NCBI RefSeq assembly: GCF_030272615.1
Contig: NC_081409.1
Span: forward strand, 238,479,832-238,543,831
Length of the DNA stretch: 64,000 bases
From: Cryptomeria japonica
Taxonomy: Eukaryota > Streptophyta > Pinopsida > Cupressales > Cupressaceae
Reading direction: 5' to 3'
Under the pieces are notes generated by a model, which was not told where the DNA came from, searched no databases, and worked only from the letters and a program-made list of their open reading frames with translations. Every line of letters starts with the position of its first letter. Positions within the stretch are counted from its first letter, which is position 1. The position numbers were made by a program, and so were the translations under genes. Positions 12,437-22,084 of the stretch are shown in pieces.

Positions 12437-12700
12437 GCTACACATCATTCAGTCAAGGAATGCCACAGTTACAATCATAAGGTTAAGTCTCGCACATTTG
12501 AGGTATGTGACTTAGTTCTCAGAGAAAATCCAAAACATCAGCAAGACAAAGAGAAGAAGGGCAAGTTTGAACCAAATTGGCTCGGTCCTTACATCATTAC
12601 AATAGCCTATGGATCCGGTGCATATTAGCTCTCAACCACAAAGGGTGAACCTTTGGAAGATCCTATCCACATCATGCACCTTTGCAGGTTTTTCACATAG
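12437..12700 (+). pseudogene. C-terminal end of gypsy integrase
   Basis: The same frame continues after a TGA at 12434-12436 and reads about 87 codons to the TAG at 12698-12700, with one in-frame TAG near 12627. The segments 'FEVCDLVLRENPK', 'GKFEPNWLGPYIIT' and 'PIHIMHLCRFF' are the conserved tail of plant gypsy integrases (the GPY/F-type C-terminal domain, which contacts DNA and chromatin). The zinc-binding N-terminal part and the DDE core are not present upstream, so only the last module survives. This fixes the 3' edge of pol and shows the missing pol sequence was removed between about 11600 and 12437. Confidence 0.8.
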
Positions 12701-14443
12701 CTCTTCAGAGTATCCTAATTGAAAAATACAAAAAAATCAAAAAATTAAAAAATCCAAAAAAACCAAAAAAATACAAAAATACAAAAAAAATCATAAAATA
12801 AAAAAATCATTACTTGGTGAAAATATGGCAAACAGGTGCCTTGTGACACAAAAAAATAAAATAAAGAGAAATAAATCCGTCCAATGGTAAAAACCATTTC
12901 GGTGGCGCCCTGGGCAAGTACCATGGTGAAAACCAGGTCGCTGGCGCCATGTGTAGAGACATTGCTCCTCCCTCCTTCAGAATTCCATTTCATCCTTCAC
13001 TTTGCACACACTCACAACCTATCCATTCATAATAAACTTACCCACTCCCATCATGGCTTGTTATTGATCTACCTAAGATTGGTTAGCCATTCACAATAAT
13101 CCTTTTTTCAGCCCTGTCCATCCATAATAAATCAGCTCCTATCTGTGGCTAAGGCAAATCCTACGTCTAGTGATGGGTGTGGAACTAAGAGCATCACATG
13201 TCCGAGGAGTACAGTTTCTTCCAGTTTTCTTTAGTCTATCCGTGCACAATCCACAATAAAGCAACACTTGCATCGCCAATCCGCAATAAAGTTCCATCTT
13301 CTCTGCAATAAAGTATCAGTTTCATGGATTCACTCAGTTTCAGATGAGACATGAAAACAACAATGGGCTTCAACAAATCAAATCTTTCAACAAACTCAGA
13401 CAACATTATGGTTCAGTGCTATCTATCCTTTTGTGAAAGTAAGCATTGTGACCGCAATCAAATAGACTTATACAAGTGACAAGAGACACTAAACTTGAGG
13501 ACTACAGTGGATGTTGGTGTTGAGTCTTGGTTTTCTTTTGATTTTATCTTTCTAGTGACGTGTCTTTTAGCTTTTCCAGGATGTCTCTGACTAGAGATTT
13601 TATCTCCAGGATGTCTTTGACTAGAAAGGCGAGGATGGGGTATCGTCACCTATTTTCTTTGTTGTTTGTGGATTGTCTCTTAGTAATGCTATGACTTGTC
13701 CAAGGATATGAGGACACTATGAGTCTAGTATGAACTGGGGCATTCCTTGTTTGCAATTGTCTTATCTCCATGCAAACGGGTACAATGACTTTCTGGGTCG
13801 AACATATGCCTCAATTGTCATAACCTATTTGCCATAATAAAGCTCAATGATGATAACGCGCAAGAAGCTCTTTCACTTCCATATCTTCTATCTTCCATCC
13901 CCCTTTCTTGATTGACCTCCATCATCCCTGAGTCCGTGTAGCCCGTTATCACATGAATGAGTATAATGACACACCACAAATATTTTCATTTCATGTAGTT
14001 TGCACCTGCATTACCACATGTTAGCATTTCATACATATAGATATCACAATTGCACCATATCCTGCACACAACACATGTTAGCACATTTTACATTCTCATC
14101 ATGTAAATAGTTATTTGCATTATCATAATCATCTGCATTTCATACATTCACATTTGCATTTGCATAAACATATAAATCATAAAAGAACAAAAATATTGCA
14201 TTTCATCATGTACATATTTGCATCCATATCATAAGTATCACATAGAAGCAACATCACATAGGTACACATGCATATAGCTGCCGCAAAGATGAATCATCTC
14301 ATATATATATATATATATATATCAAAATCATAAGTGTCATGATACAATGATTTCAAAATACATATGGCTACAATCGCTCGAAGATGTCTACATCATCATA
14401 CAAAAATGGTACAAAAAATTGATACATAGGGAGCCCTCTAAGG
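12701..14443 (+). other. Non-coding 3' region of the gypsy-type element (first part)
   Basis: Directly after the pol stop comes an A-rich low-complexity stretch (12720-12805) and two short direct repeats built on 'atggtgaaaacca' and 'ggcgcc' (12890-12950). The rest up to the antisense gene shows no coding signature and includes an (AT)n run at 14301-14322. Confidence 0.6.
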
Positions 14444-15652
14444 CTATGATGAACTCCCTCCCTCGAAGCCGACTGGCCTTGACGGAGTCTGAGACCTGGA
14501 AGGACCTGCCCCAGGATCATCTCTCCTGTCCCCTCTATCTGGTGGTGGTGGAGGACGCATAACCCCACCACTAGATGCTTGTCTCCTATCTCTCCCTCCA
14601 GTGGTCGTCGCAATCCATGATGGTCTCCGCAAGCTTCTAGCCCGCTAATCTAGTGGCACCACTTCATAGTACAGGTCTCGATAGTAGGCTATCTCCTCCC
14701 CTGCCCACAAAACATAAGCGTATCCGGCCCTTGTGTCCTCTACTGCCTGCCTCCCTACCCTCAGTGTTGTCTCAGTCTCTGTATAGCGCTGAATAGCCTG
14801 ATCCCTCTCCCGCTCAGTGTCCCTTAGCTGTCTCCTAGGCCTAGTTGTCTCCCTCTCTAGATCCTAGATTTCATCTGCCTGTCCCTAGTAAATATCCCTC
14901 AAGGATAGTAACTCATCCTCCTCCTCTCCCCCCTCACCCTGTCCCTATGGCTGCTCCTGTCCCTGTCCTCTGCTCCTGAAGTGTATCTAACGTGTAACCG
15001 ACAAATGCTCATATGCCCACACTTGTAGTAATGTCACTCTGCATCGCAATCATGCTAATCCATGATATACAAACTGATGCAACTCATAATACAAGTGTGC
15101 CAGCAGACACGGTCCCCATGCAAACTTGGTGTGCTCTATCACCAATGTCTCTAGAGTCCTCCCCCATCCCACAACCAACCCTTGTGTCGCTCTATCCAGA
15201 CAAAGGAATCCACTGATCACTCCTGCCAACACTGTTGGTAGCGCTAATCCTATCCATGTCATGGTATGCCAAGCCACGTGTCCAGCCCTCATCTCCAATC
15301 CTGGATCCTGAAACACTTGTCTCAGTGCATCCCTGTCTTTGTCTCGATCATAAGGAACTAACTCCTCATCGATCGGTATCCGCAGTATCTTGTATACATC
15401 CTTTAAGGTGACTGTTATTTCACCCATCGACAAATGAAAAGTACAAGTCTCTGAGTGCCATCTCTCAACTAGCGCAGTCAACAATCCCATGTTCGCCCGA
15501 AACGCAGGCACATACAGAATATGTCGCAGACCCATAGCCTCAACCGTTGCTCTATCCTCGAGTGTCAGCTCTGGTCATAAACTCTGAGTCAATGGGAATC
15601 TCTCTCGTGACTCCAACATAGGTAGGTCCTCCTGCAGTCAAGCAAATCAACT

Positions 15653-16235
15653 GTGTCAATCATAGTGGTACTCCCTATTCATCACAAAGTACTGTTTTTT
15701 ATCCTAGTGGCATTCTCTATTCATCACAAAGTGCAGCTGTTTTTAGTACTCCATGTTCATCACAAAGTGTTGTTTCCTATCCTAGTGGTACTCCATGTTC
15801 ATCACAAAGTGTTGCTTTCTATCCTAGTAGCATTCCCTGTTCATCACAAAGTGCTGCTTTGATCCTATCTTTAGGGAACCTTCTTGGGTGTATCCTCTTG
15901 AGTAGCTTATCCAATTGACAATGTATGTTCTATCACAAAATTGTTAATTTTAGCCTTATCCAGTTGACAACGTATGTTCTATCACAGAATTGTCAATTTC
16001 TTTAGTACTCCCTGTTCATCACAAAGTGCCTCGATTTATCCTATTCTAGGGCCTCTGCTTGAGTGTATCCTCTTGAGTAGTTTCCTAATTGGCAATGTAT
16101 GTTCTATCACAAAATTGTCAATCCTAGCCCTATTTGCTACCTTAGTCTTCCCTAGAGGACCTGCTTGAGTGTATCCTCTCAGCAACTTATCCAATCAACA
16201 ACGTATGTTTATCACAAAACTGTCGATTTGACCTT
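15653..16235 (+). repeat. Two interleaved minisatellite families
   Basis: Family A (about 42 bp), built on 'gttcatcacaaagtgctg' and 'tatcctagtggtactcc', has about five copies at 15653-15870 and one more at 16005-16035. Family B, built on 'atccaattgacaatgtatg' and 'ttctatcacaaaattgtca', occurs about four times at 15900-16230, with the phrase 'gcttgagtgtatcctct' between copies. Both contain 'tcacaaa', suggesting a common origin. Confidence 0.8.
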
Positions 16236-16254
16236 GAAGACATAAACACACATT

Positions 16255-16445
16255 CATGGCACAAACACGCTTACATACTTCACAAACGTGCATGTCCTGC
16301 ATAAACGCGCCTGAAATGCACAGTCGCGCTCGCATCTGACATAGACGCTTTTAGACTCATAGGCATGCTTAAACAAACACATACACGCCTAGCTTACCTA
16401 GACGTGCCTGGCACCAATGCAGACACGCCTTAACGTTTTTCCACC
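16255..16445 (+). repeat. Degenerate short repeats around 'acgc'
   Basis: A run of roughly 20-bp units centred on 'acacgc', 'aacgcgcct', 'tagacgtgcctg' and 'agacacgcct', GC-richer than the surroundings. Lies inside the antisense intron next to the minisatellites. Confidence 0.5.
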
Positions 16446-16710
16446 TGCTTGACATTTTATAGACATATCTAATGCATATTTATTACCCTACTTGACATAC
16501 ATTTATGACAACAATTAATGCAACAAGGTACAAGGAGGTTTTGTGGTACTTACCGGCTCTCTTGCATTTGCTCGCCTCTGAATTCGATGAATGCGATCGA
16601 ATCTGTGCACCAATGCCATCGTTGTTGACTGCTGACTGCTCTCTACTCTCTCTACACTTTGATCTCTTAGGTGTGTGGATGACAATGAGGATGTTTTCCC
16701 TTGTAGTCTA

Positions 16711-16719
16711 TCTTATAGA
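16711..16719 (-). promoter_or_regulatory. TATA-like box of the antisense PMD-like gene
   Basis: On the minus strand 'tctataaga' lies 92-100 bp upstream of the exon 1 ATG (16619). That leaves room for a start site about 30 bp downstream and a 60-bp 5' UTR. No experimental support. Confidence 0.4.
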
Positions 16720-16948
16720 CTACCCTAGCCCTAGTTTCCCCAGTAAGTCTTCTTTATCTCATGACTCTGTCACCCTATCCTATCTGGTCAGTCCATTCTA
16801 CCCTTTCTTTCTTATCGAGAGATTGTCTGTGATCTTTTCAGACATTTTCATCCGATCTCTCGAGGGGGCATATCATTCCCATCTTGGGGCAACTTTATAT
16901 CAGTTCATCTTATCTTCTTTGAAACAACGCAACAAGATGCATTGTCTC

Positions 16949-16962
16949 AAAGAGGGGCAAAA
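16949..16962 (+). other. Polypurine tract of the gypsy-type element
   Basis: 'aaagaggggcaaaa' abuts the TG of the 3' LTR at 16963. This is the expected primer site for plus-strand DNA synthesis and defines the LTR start. Confidence 0.85.
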
Positions 16963-17482
16963 TGTAGAGACCTAAATTCTTCTATTAATTAAATAAATCT
17001 TTATTTATTTGATTAATTCATTTACCTTCTTCTAGCCTTATTTCTCATTTAAATAAATACCTTTATTTATTTAAATTCCCATTTTCCTAAATTAAATAAA
17101 TACTTTTATTTATTTAATTGATCTCACTTCCTCTATTAATTAAATGAATCTTTATTAATTCATTATCCTTTTCTACCCATGACACATGCCATTCATCTCT
17201 TAATTCCTACACTACCTACCATCTCATTATTTTCTTATTTCTTCTACCTACCCTTTAATCCTAGCCGACCATTTATCTTTTACACCTCTCAATCTTATCC
17301 CTCCATTTCTTATAGTGTCTTCTATATAAGGAGATGCTTCCTTCATTATCAACTCTAACTCCCAACTACGCTTTTGAACTTTCACATGCGATCAAGCCTA
17401 CTTACAACCACATTTCCGTTCTTTGTTGAGCTCTTGTGCACACATAAAATCTAAGAGCAAATATATCAAGTGAGATCAATGG
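16963..17482 (+). repeat. 3' LTR of the gypsy-type element, left part
   Basis: Starts TGTAGAGACC and matches the 5' LTR from its start to 'gagatcaatgg'. Near the start about 84 bp present in the 5' LTR are missing; the deletion lies between two 'cctaa' copies. It is cut at 17482 by the nested copia element and resumes at 21891. Confidence 0.9.
17478..17482 (+). other. Target-site duplication AATGG (left)
   Basis: Matches 21891-21895 exactly and flanks the nested copia element. In the uninterrupted 5' LTR the same site reads 'gatcaatgaagatagg' once, confirming the insertion point. Confidence 0.92.
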
Positions 17483-17692
17483 TGTTAGGGTTTCAAGCAG
17501 ATCCGAAGCAAATATGAACTAACAATTATATGTAGATTTAAATACGAAAGATAAAGAACTAAAACAGGACACAGATAACACAGAGATTTAACGTGGTTCG
17601 CCCAGAATGGGTTACGTCCACCATACACAGCTGTCCAATCTTTCTTATTATCCAGCAAAAATAGTACATCAACCTTACTTGTGTGAATCTTC
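17483..17692 (-). repeat. 3' LTR of nested copia element, truncated
   Basis: Matches 21578-21787 of the 5' LTR but stops where the 5' LTR reads 'accttacaatgcc'. Here it runs directly into RNase H coding sequence at 'accttacttgtgtg'. The U3 portion is therefore missing. The shared 'aaccttac' at the junction suggests a deletion through short homology. Confidence 0.9.
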
Positions 17693-20516
17693 TCAAGCCG
17701 TAACTGACCTTCCTCCAAAACAGTCTGGATGAAGTGGTACCTGAGCTGAATGTGCTTTGTCCTTGAATGAAAAGCAGAGTTCTTTGCAAGATGAATGGCA
17801 CTCTGGCTATCAGTATACAATGGGCTATCCTCTTGTGTCTTACCCAATTCCTTCAAAAAACATTGCAACCAAATCATCTCCTTGTTGGCTTCTGTAGCAG
17901 CAACATACTCAGCTTCAGTGGTTGAAAGTGCAACAACCTTTTGCAGCCTAGAAATCCAACTGACTGCAGTTCCCCCTATAATAAAAACATACCCTGTAGT
18001 ACTCCTTCGTGAATCAATATCACCCGCCAGATCAGAGTCAACAAATCCACTCAGAGCAGCATTAGATCCTTTGAAACATAATGTCTTCGTAGTAGTTCCA
18101 TTCAAATACTGAAGAATCCATTTCACAGCATTCCAATGTTCCATACCCGGATTACTCATAAACCTACTCACAACTCCCACTACATGTGCAATATCTGGCC
18201 TTGTGCATACCATTGCATACATCAGACTGCCAACAGCTAATGAATATGGGATGTTAGACATTTTATTAACCTCTTCCTGTGCCTTTGGGCACATCTCCTT
18301 AGTCAATTTGAAATGACTAGCCAAAGTTGTACTAACTGTTTTTGCATCCTACATGTTAAATCTTTTCAACACCTTCTTTATATACTCACTTTGGGACAAA
18401 TTCAAGGTTCTATTTTTCCTGTCCCGTGTAATCCTCATACCAAGAATTTGCTTAGTTGCACCCAAATCCTTCATAGCAAATGACTTGGCTAATTTCTGTT
18501 TAAGATCATTTATATGTTGCATGTTAGACCCAGCAACAAGCATGTCATCAACATAAAGCAACAGGATAATATAACTGCCATTATCAAATCTCTTAAAATA
18601 TACACAATGATCAGAATGACATCTATGATAACCGTGTTCAGCCATGAAACTATCAAATTTTAAATACCATTGTCGGGGTGCTTGCTTTAGGCCATACAGA
18701 CTTTTCTTCAACCTGCACACCAAGTTCTCTTACCTTTGACCTCATATCCCTGTGGTTGCAACATGTAAATTTCCTCCTCCAAATCTCCATGGAGAAAAGT
18801 TGTTTTGACATCTAATTGTTCAAGATGTAAGTCATCTGCAGCCACAAGACTAAGTACAGTTCTAATTGAAGTCATTTTTACAACTGGAGAAAATATTTTA
18901 TCATAATCTATACCCTTTTTCTGTGCAAAACCTTTTACCACAAGTCTGGCCTTATATCTTTTCTGACCTCCTTCCTCCTCCTTCAGCCGATAAACCCATT
19001 TGTTAGGCAAGGCTCTTTTTTTTGCAGGTAAAGGGACTAAGTCCCAAGTCTTATTTTTCATCAAGGAGTCCATCTCCTCTTTCATGCCTAGCTCCCACTG
19101 TTGTTTGGCATCTACCTGCATTTCTTCTTCATATTCTTCTGGTTCACCAGAATCCGTTAATAAAATAGAATACAAAGAAGGAGAAAATCTTTCAGGGGGT
19201 CTACTTGTCCTCGTAGAACGTCTAACACTTGCAGGAGTTTGTGGGACAATCTGTTGTTGTTGAGCATCAGGTACCTGTGGCATTTCATTTTCAGGAATCT
19301 CATCCAACACCACATATTCTTGTTTTTCCTGTTCATGCTTCTTTTCCTGCATCTGTTCTTTATACATAACCTTCTCATTGAATATAACATCTCTACTTCT
19401 AATTATTTTCTTATTTTCAAAATCCCATAACCGATAGCCATATTCATCTATCCCATATCCTATGAAGGTACATTTCTGAGATTTAGCATCAAGCTTGGTT
19501 CTGTTTTCTTTATCAACATGGACAAAAGCTTCACAACCAAAAGTTTTTAGAAAAGATTAATTTACCTTTTTACTAGTCCATGCCTCCTCTGGAATACCAC
19601 CATCCAAAGGGGTTGAAGGTCCTCTATTTATCAAAGAGACAACAGTATGTATAACATCTGCCCAAAAATGTAAGGGCAATCTAGCATGCAATCTCATGCT
19701 CCTCGCACGTTCCATGATAGTCCTATTCATTCTCTCTGACACACCATTTTCCTGTGGAGTTCCTGGAACTATCTTCTGCTTTCGAATCCCATTTAAGGAA
19801 CAGTAATCTTCAAATGTTTTGCTGCAATACTCACCTCCATTATCCGATCTGAGACACTTCAACTTTTTTCCTGTCTCATTCTCAACCAAAGCTTTCCATT
19901 TCTTAAAAGTTTCAAAAACATCTGATTTTTGTTTTAGGATATATACCCATTTTTTTCTGGTTGAGTCATCAATAAATATAACATAATAGAAAGAGCCACC
20001 AAGAGATGATACCTGAGCCGGTCCCCATACATCTGAATGTACAAGCTCTAACTTCTCACTCTTCTTCTCTTTCCCAACCTTGAGAAATCTGACTCTTTTT
20101 TGTTTACCATAAACACAGTTTTCACAGAACTCTAAATCAATCTTCTTTAGTCCTGGCAATAGATTTTTGGAGTGAAGGATTTTCATCCCTTTCTCACTCA
20201 TGTGCCCAAGCCTATGGTGCCACATTATCGAATCTATTCTTGTAACATTTATTGTTGTTGTTCCTACAGTAACTTTATCTGTAGCAGCTAAGGTAGAGTA
20301 AGTGTTACCAGTACACAGATATAATGTGCCTACCTTCGCACCTTTAGCTACTACTAATGATCCTTTAGTGACCTTCCACATATTGTCTGAGAAGGTAACT
20401 ATGAAACCTTCACTACCTAATTGCCCTGCAGAAATTAAATTTCTTCTTAAATTAGGAACATGTCTTACCTTCTGCAGAAACCAGTCATTACCATTCTGCA
20501 ACTTGATCTTTATCTT
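17693..20516 (-). pseudogene. pol: Copia pol: integrase, reverse transcriptase, RNase H (nested element)
   Basis: Reads downwards from 20516. Integrase has the HHCC finger ('MWHHRLGHMSEKG' to 'CENCVYGK') and the DDE core ('HSDVWGP', 'RSDNGGEYC', 'ENGVSERMNRT'). After an in-frame stop at 19557 come an Asp/Glu-rich linker and reverse transcriptase from about 19090 ('NKWVYRLKEEEGGQKRYKAR'), with the catalytic 'YVDD' at 18544-18555. A one-base frameshift near 18730 breaks RT, and a TAG at 18349 follows. RNase H shows 'GYVFIIGGTAVSWISRLQK', 'TEAEYVA' and 'DSQSAIHLAKN', then ends at 'KIHTSK' (about 17693), where the reading frame passes into LTR sequence. The last RNase H residues are lost. It once encoded the enzymes for reverse transcription and integration. 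Confidence 0.93.
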
Positions 20517-21527
20517 TCATTTTCCAACAATTTGACAGGGCTCATCATCACCCAAATATACCTGTCCAAAATCACCTTGAACATAATCTAAAATATATTT
20601 TCTATGGGGTGTAGCATGAAATGAAGCCCCAGAATCTATTACCCAGGAATCATTAACATTATCCAAACATAAGATTAAAGCATCTTGTAAAGTATTACTT
20701 GCAATATTAGCTTCCTTACTGTCATTTTCATTTTTGTCTCCTTCTTTGTTTTTCCGAGACCAACAATCTTTCTTTAGATGACCAAGCTTTCTACAGTACC
20801 AGCAATCTTTCTTTCCTCTAGATTGAGAGCGTCCTTTCTTTGACTTCCCTCGTGACTTCTCATTCCCAGGGCCTTTTCCTCTTTCCTTTGATCTTCCTCT
20901 GTTCTCCACATTCAAAACACTACCTGATGATGTTGAAGTCTCACTTGTGCTTTTCCTTCGCATTTCCTCGCTTAGGATAACACCAACAATATCATCAAAT
21001 ACCATAGTATTTTTACCAGAGACAGAGTTACTTACAGCCATAACCAAGCTATTCCAGCTTTCTGGCAAAGAACATAAAATCAAGAGAGCCCTAACCTCTT
21101 CTGCAAAGGTAATTTTTACCGAAGACAATTGACTGGTAATTGTATTAAATTCATTTAAGTGCTCCGCTACAGATCCTCCCTCACTCATTTTCAAATTAAA
21201 CAAACGCTTCATAAGAAATACCTTATTCGAAGCCGAGGGTTTCTCATACAGCTTAGCCAATGTTGCCATCAAATCTACAATTGTTTTTGCTTCTGTTATA
21301 TTGAATGTTATAGATGACACAAGGCACAATCGAATGGATCCCAGTGCCTTTCTATCTAAAATGTCCCACTCTTCATCTGATATTGTGGTTGGTTTCTTTG
21401 CCTTTCCTTCCAATGGCCGCCACAAATCCTTTTGATACAAGTAATCCTCCATCTGCATTTTCCATAACTGATAATTCTGGTCATTAAACTTTTCGACCTT
21501 GAATTTGGAATCCTCCATTGCTCCCAC
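20517..21527 (-). pseudogene. gag: Copia gag and protease (nested element)
   Basis: An open frame of 336 codons starting 36 bp after the primer site. Residues 1-200 show the copia capsid (UBN2/Retrotran_gag type), with 'KFNDQNYQLWKMQMEDYL' near the start and 'GGSVAEHLNEFNTI' further on. A basic Ser/Arg/Lys stretch leads into the CCHC knuckle 'CWYCRKLGHLKKDCW' (20760-20804). The protease begins with the catalytic 'WVIDSGASFHATPHR' (about 20610-20645). A TGA at 20517 interrupts the frame, which continues without a shift into the pre-integrase region, so gag and pol were one polyprotein. With that stop, only gag plus the N-terminal protease could be made. Confidence 0.92.
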
Positions 21528-21563
21528 TCAAATCTGAAAGTCCTGCCAATTACAGAAAACCTC

Positions 21564-21575
21564 GCTCTGATACCA
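21564..21575 (-). other. Primer-binding site for initiator tRNA-Met (nested copia)
   Basis: Minus strand reads TGGTATCAGAGC, the standard complement of the tRNA-Met 3' end, two bases inside the 5' LTR. Confidence 0.95.
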
Positions 21576-21577
21576 AT

Positions 21578-21890
21578 TGTTAGGGTTTCAAGCAGATCTG
21601 AAGCAAATATGAACTAACAATTATATGCAGATTTAAATACGAAAGATAAAGAACTAAAACAGGACACAGATAACATAGAGATTTAACGTGGTTCACCCAG
21701 AATGGGTTACGTCCACCATACATAGCCGTCCAATCTTTCTTATTATCCAACAAAAATAGTACATCAACCTTACAATGCCTTAAGCATCCCAACCGCTTAT
21801 AACATGCGTTTTTAGGGCAACAAACAAAGTCGGCCTTTTTAGGCTTTTATTACAATGTCGGTTTTGCTGATCAGTCGCCACATTTCAACA
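21578..21890 (-). repeat. 5' LTR of nested copia element
   Basis: A 313-bp LTR, TGTTG...AACA on the minus strand, flanked at 21891 by AATGG. It is the only complete LTR of the element. Confidence 0.93.
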
Positions 21891-22084
21891 AATGGAGATA
21901 GGAAGAATGGAGATCCAAACCCTATTGGACATGTGATAGTATAATCTTTGTGATTTTATTTGATTTGCATTGTCTTAGGTAATCTTCATATGTTATTGTG
22001 GATCTTTGTTGTTGTTAGGCTAGAGTTTTGTGGTTGAATTCATTTAGTCTTTCAATATTGTTGTTTCCATTTTTACCATAAACA
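21891..22084 (+). repeat. 3' LTR of the gypsy-type element, right part
   Basis: Continues the LTR cut at 17482 after the AATGG duplication and ends 'accataaaca' (22084). It matches 5745-5937 of the 5' LTR closely. Confidence 0.9.

Larger units (their letters stand above)
15632..16553 (-). other. GT-AG intron of the antisense PMD-like gene
   Basis: On the minus strand it starts GTAAGT (16553-16548) and ends 'ttgatttgcttgactgcag' (at 15632), 922 bp. Splicing keeps phase 0 between exon 1 and exon 2. The interior is mostly minisatellite. An intron inside a retrotransposon survives only if it is not removed from the genomic RNA, which holds for a gene antisense to that RNA. Confidence 0.7.
14444..16619 (-). 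pseudogene. Antisense plant mobile domain (PMD)-like gene, two exons, decayed
   Basis: Exon 1 (16619-16554) encodes 22 residues from an ATG, 'MALVHRFDRIHRIQRRANAR' plus two, ending at a consensus donor CCG|GTAAGT. Exon 2 (15631-14444) follows the acceptor 'ttgactgcag' in phase 0 and reads 396 codons in one frame with seven internal stops (near 15575, 15050, 14987, 14945, 14885, 14864, 14645). The core (about 15540-15050) matches the PMD fold of MAIN/MAIL proteins and transposon relatives: 'LLTALVERWHSETCTFHL' followed by 'MGEITVTLKDVYKILRIP' and Trp/Gly-rich helices. A charged, coiled-coil-prone region (14930-14720) and a Pro/Arg/Ser-rich tail follow. The stops are all TAG or TGA, consistent with C-to-T decay. 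It lies opposite to gag and protease, between integrase tail and polypurine tract. The function of PMD proteins carried by transposons is unknown. Confidence 0.82.
17483..21890 (-). mobile_element. Nested Ty1/copia LTR retrotransposon, minus orientation
   Basis: About 4.4 kb, flanked by perfect AATGG duplications. In element order (high to low coordinates) it has the 5' LTR (21890-21578), a tRNA-Met primer site (21564-21575), a single gag-pol frame with zinc knuckle, protease, integrase, reverse transcriptase and RNase H, then a truncated 3' LTR (17692-17483). The domain order gag-PR-INT-RT-RH defines the copia superfamily. Gag-pol is broken by three in-frame stops and one frameshift. The end of RNase H, the polypurine tract and about 100 bp of the 3' LTR are deleted. 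Seven transitions and no transversions were counted by eye over about 200 aligned LTR bases. Confidence 0.95.
5166..22084 (+). mobile_element. Ty3/gypsy-type LTR retrotransposon, internally deleted, interrupted by a nested copia element
   Basis: The element runs from a TG at 5166 to a CA at 22084, about 12.5 kb once the nested copia insertion (17483-21890) is removed. In order it has the 5' LTR (5166-5937), a primer-binding-like site (5938 on), a leader with three 0.3-kb repeats, decayed gag (8701-10611), retropepsin (about 10750-11599), a lineage-specific spacer, the integrase C-terminal tail (12437-12700), a 4.2-kb 3' region with an antisense PMD-like gene, a polypurine tract (16949-16962) and the 3' LTR. 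Reverse transcriptase, RNase H and the integrase core are absent, so the copy could move only with help from another element. Flanks acacc and atacc differ at one position and are read as a decayed 5-bp target duplication. Confidence 0.85.

Noticed and set aside
14368-14613. 81-codon minus-strand frame overlapping the antisense gene tail
   Set aside because: Off-frame from the PMD-like exon 2; the exon 2 frame is contiguous with the PMD core and is preferred.
16505-16975. 156-codon plus-strand frame before the 3' LTR
   Set aside because: Runs over exon 1 of the antisense gene and through the polypurine tract; no motif, so most likely a by-product.
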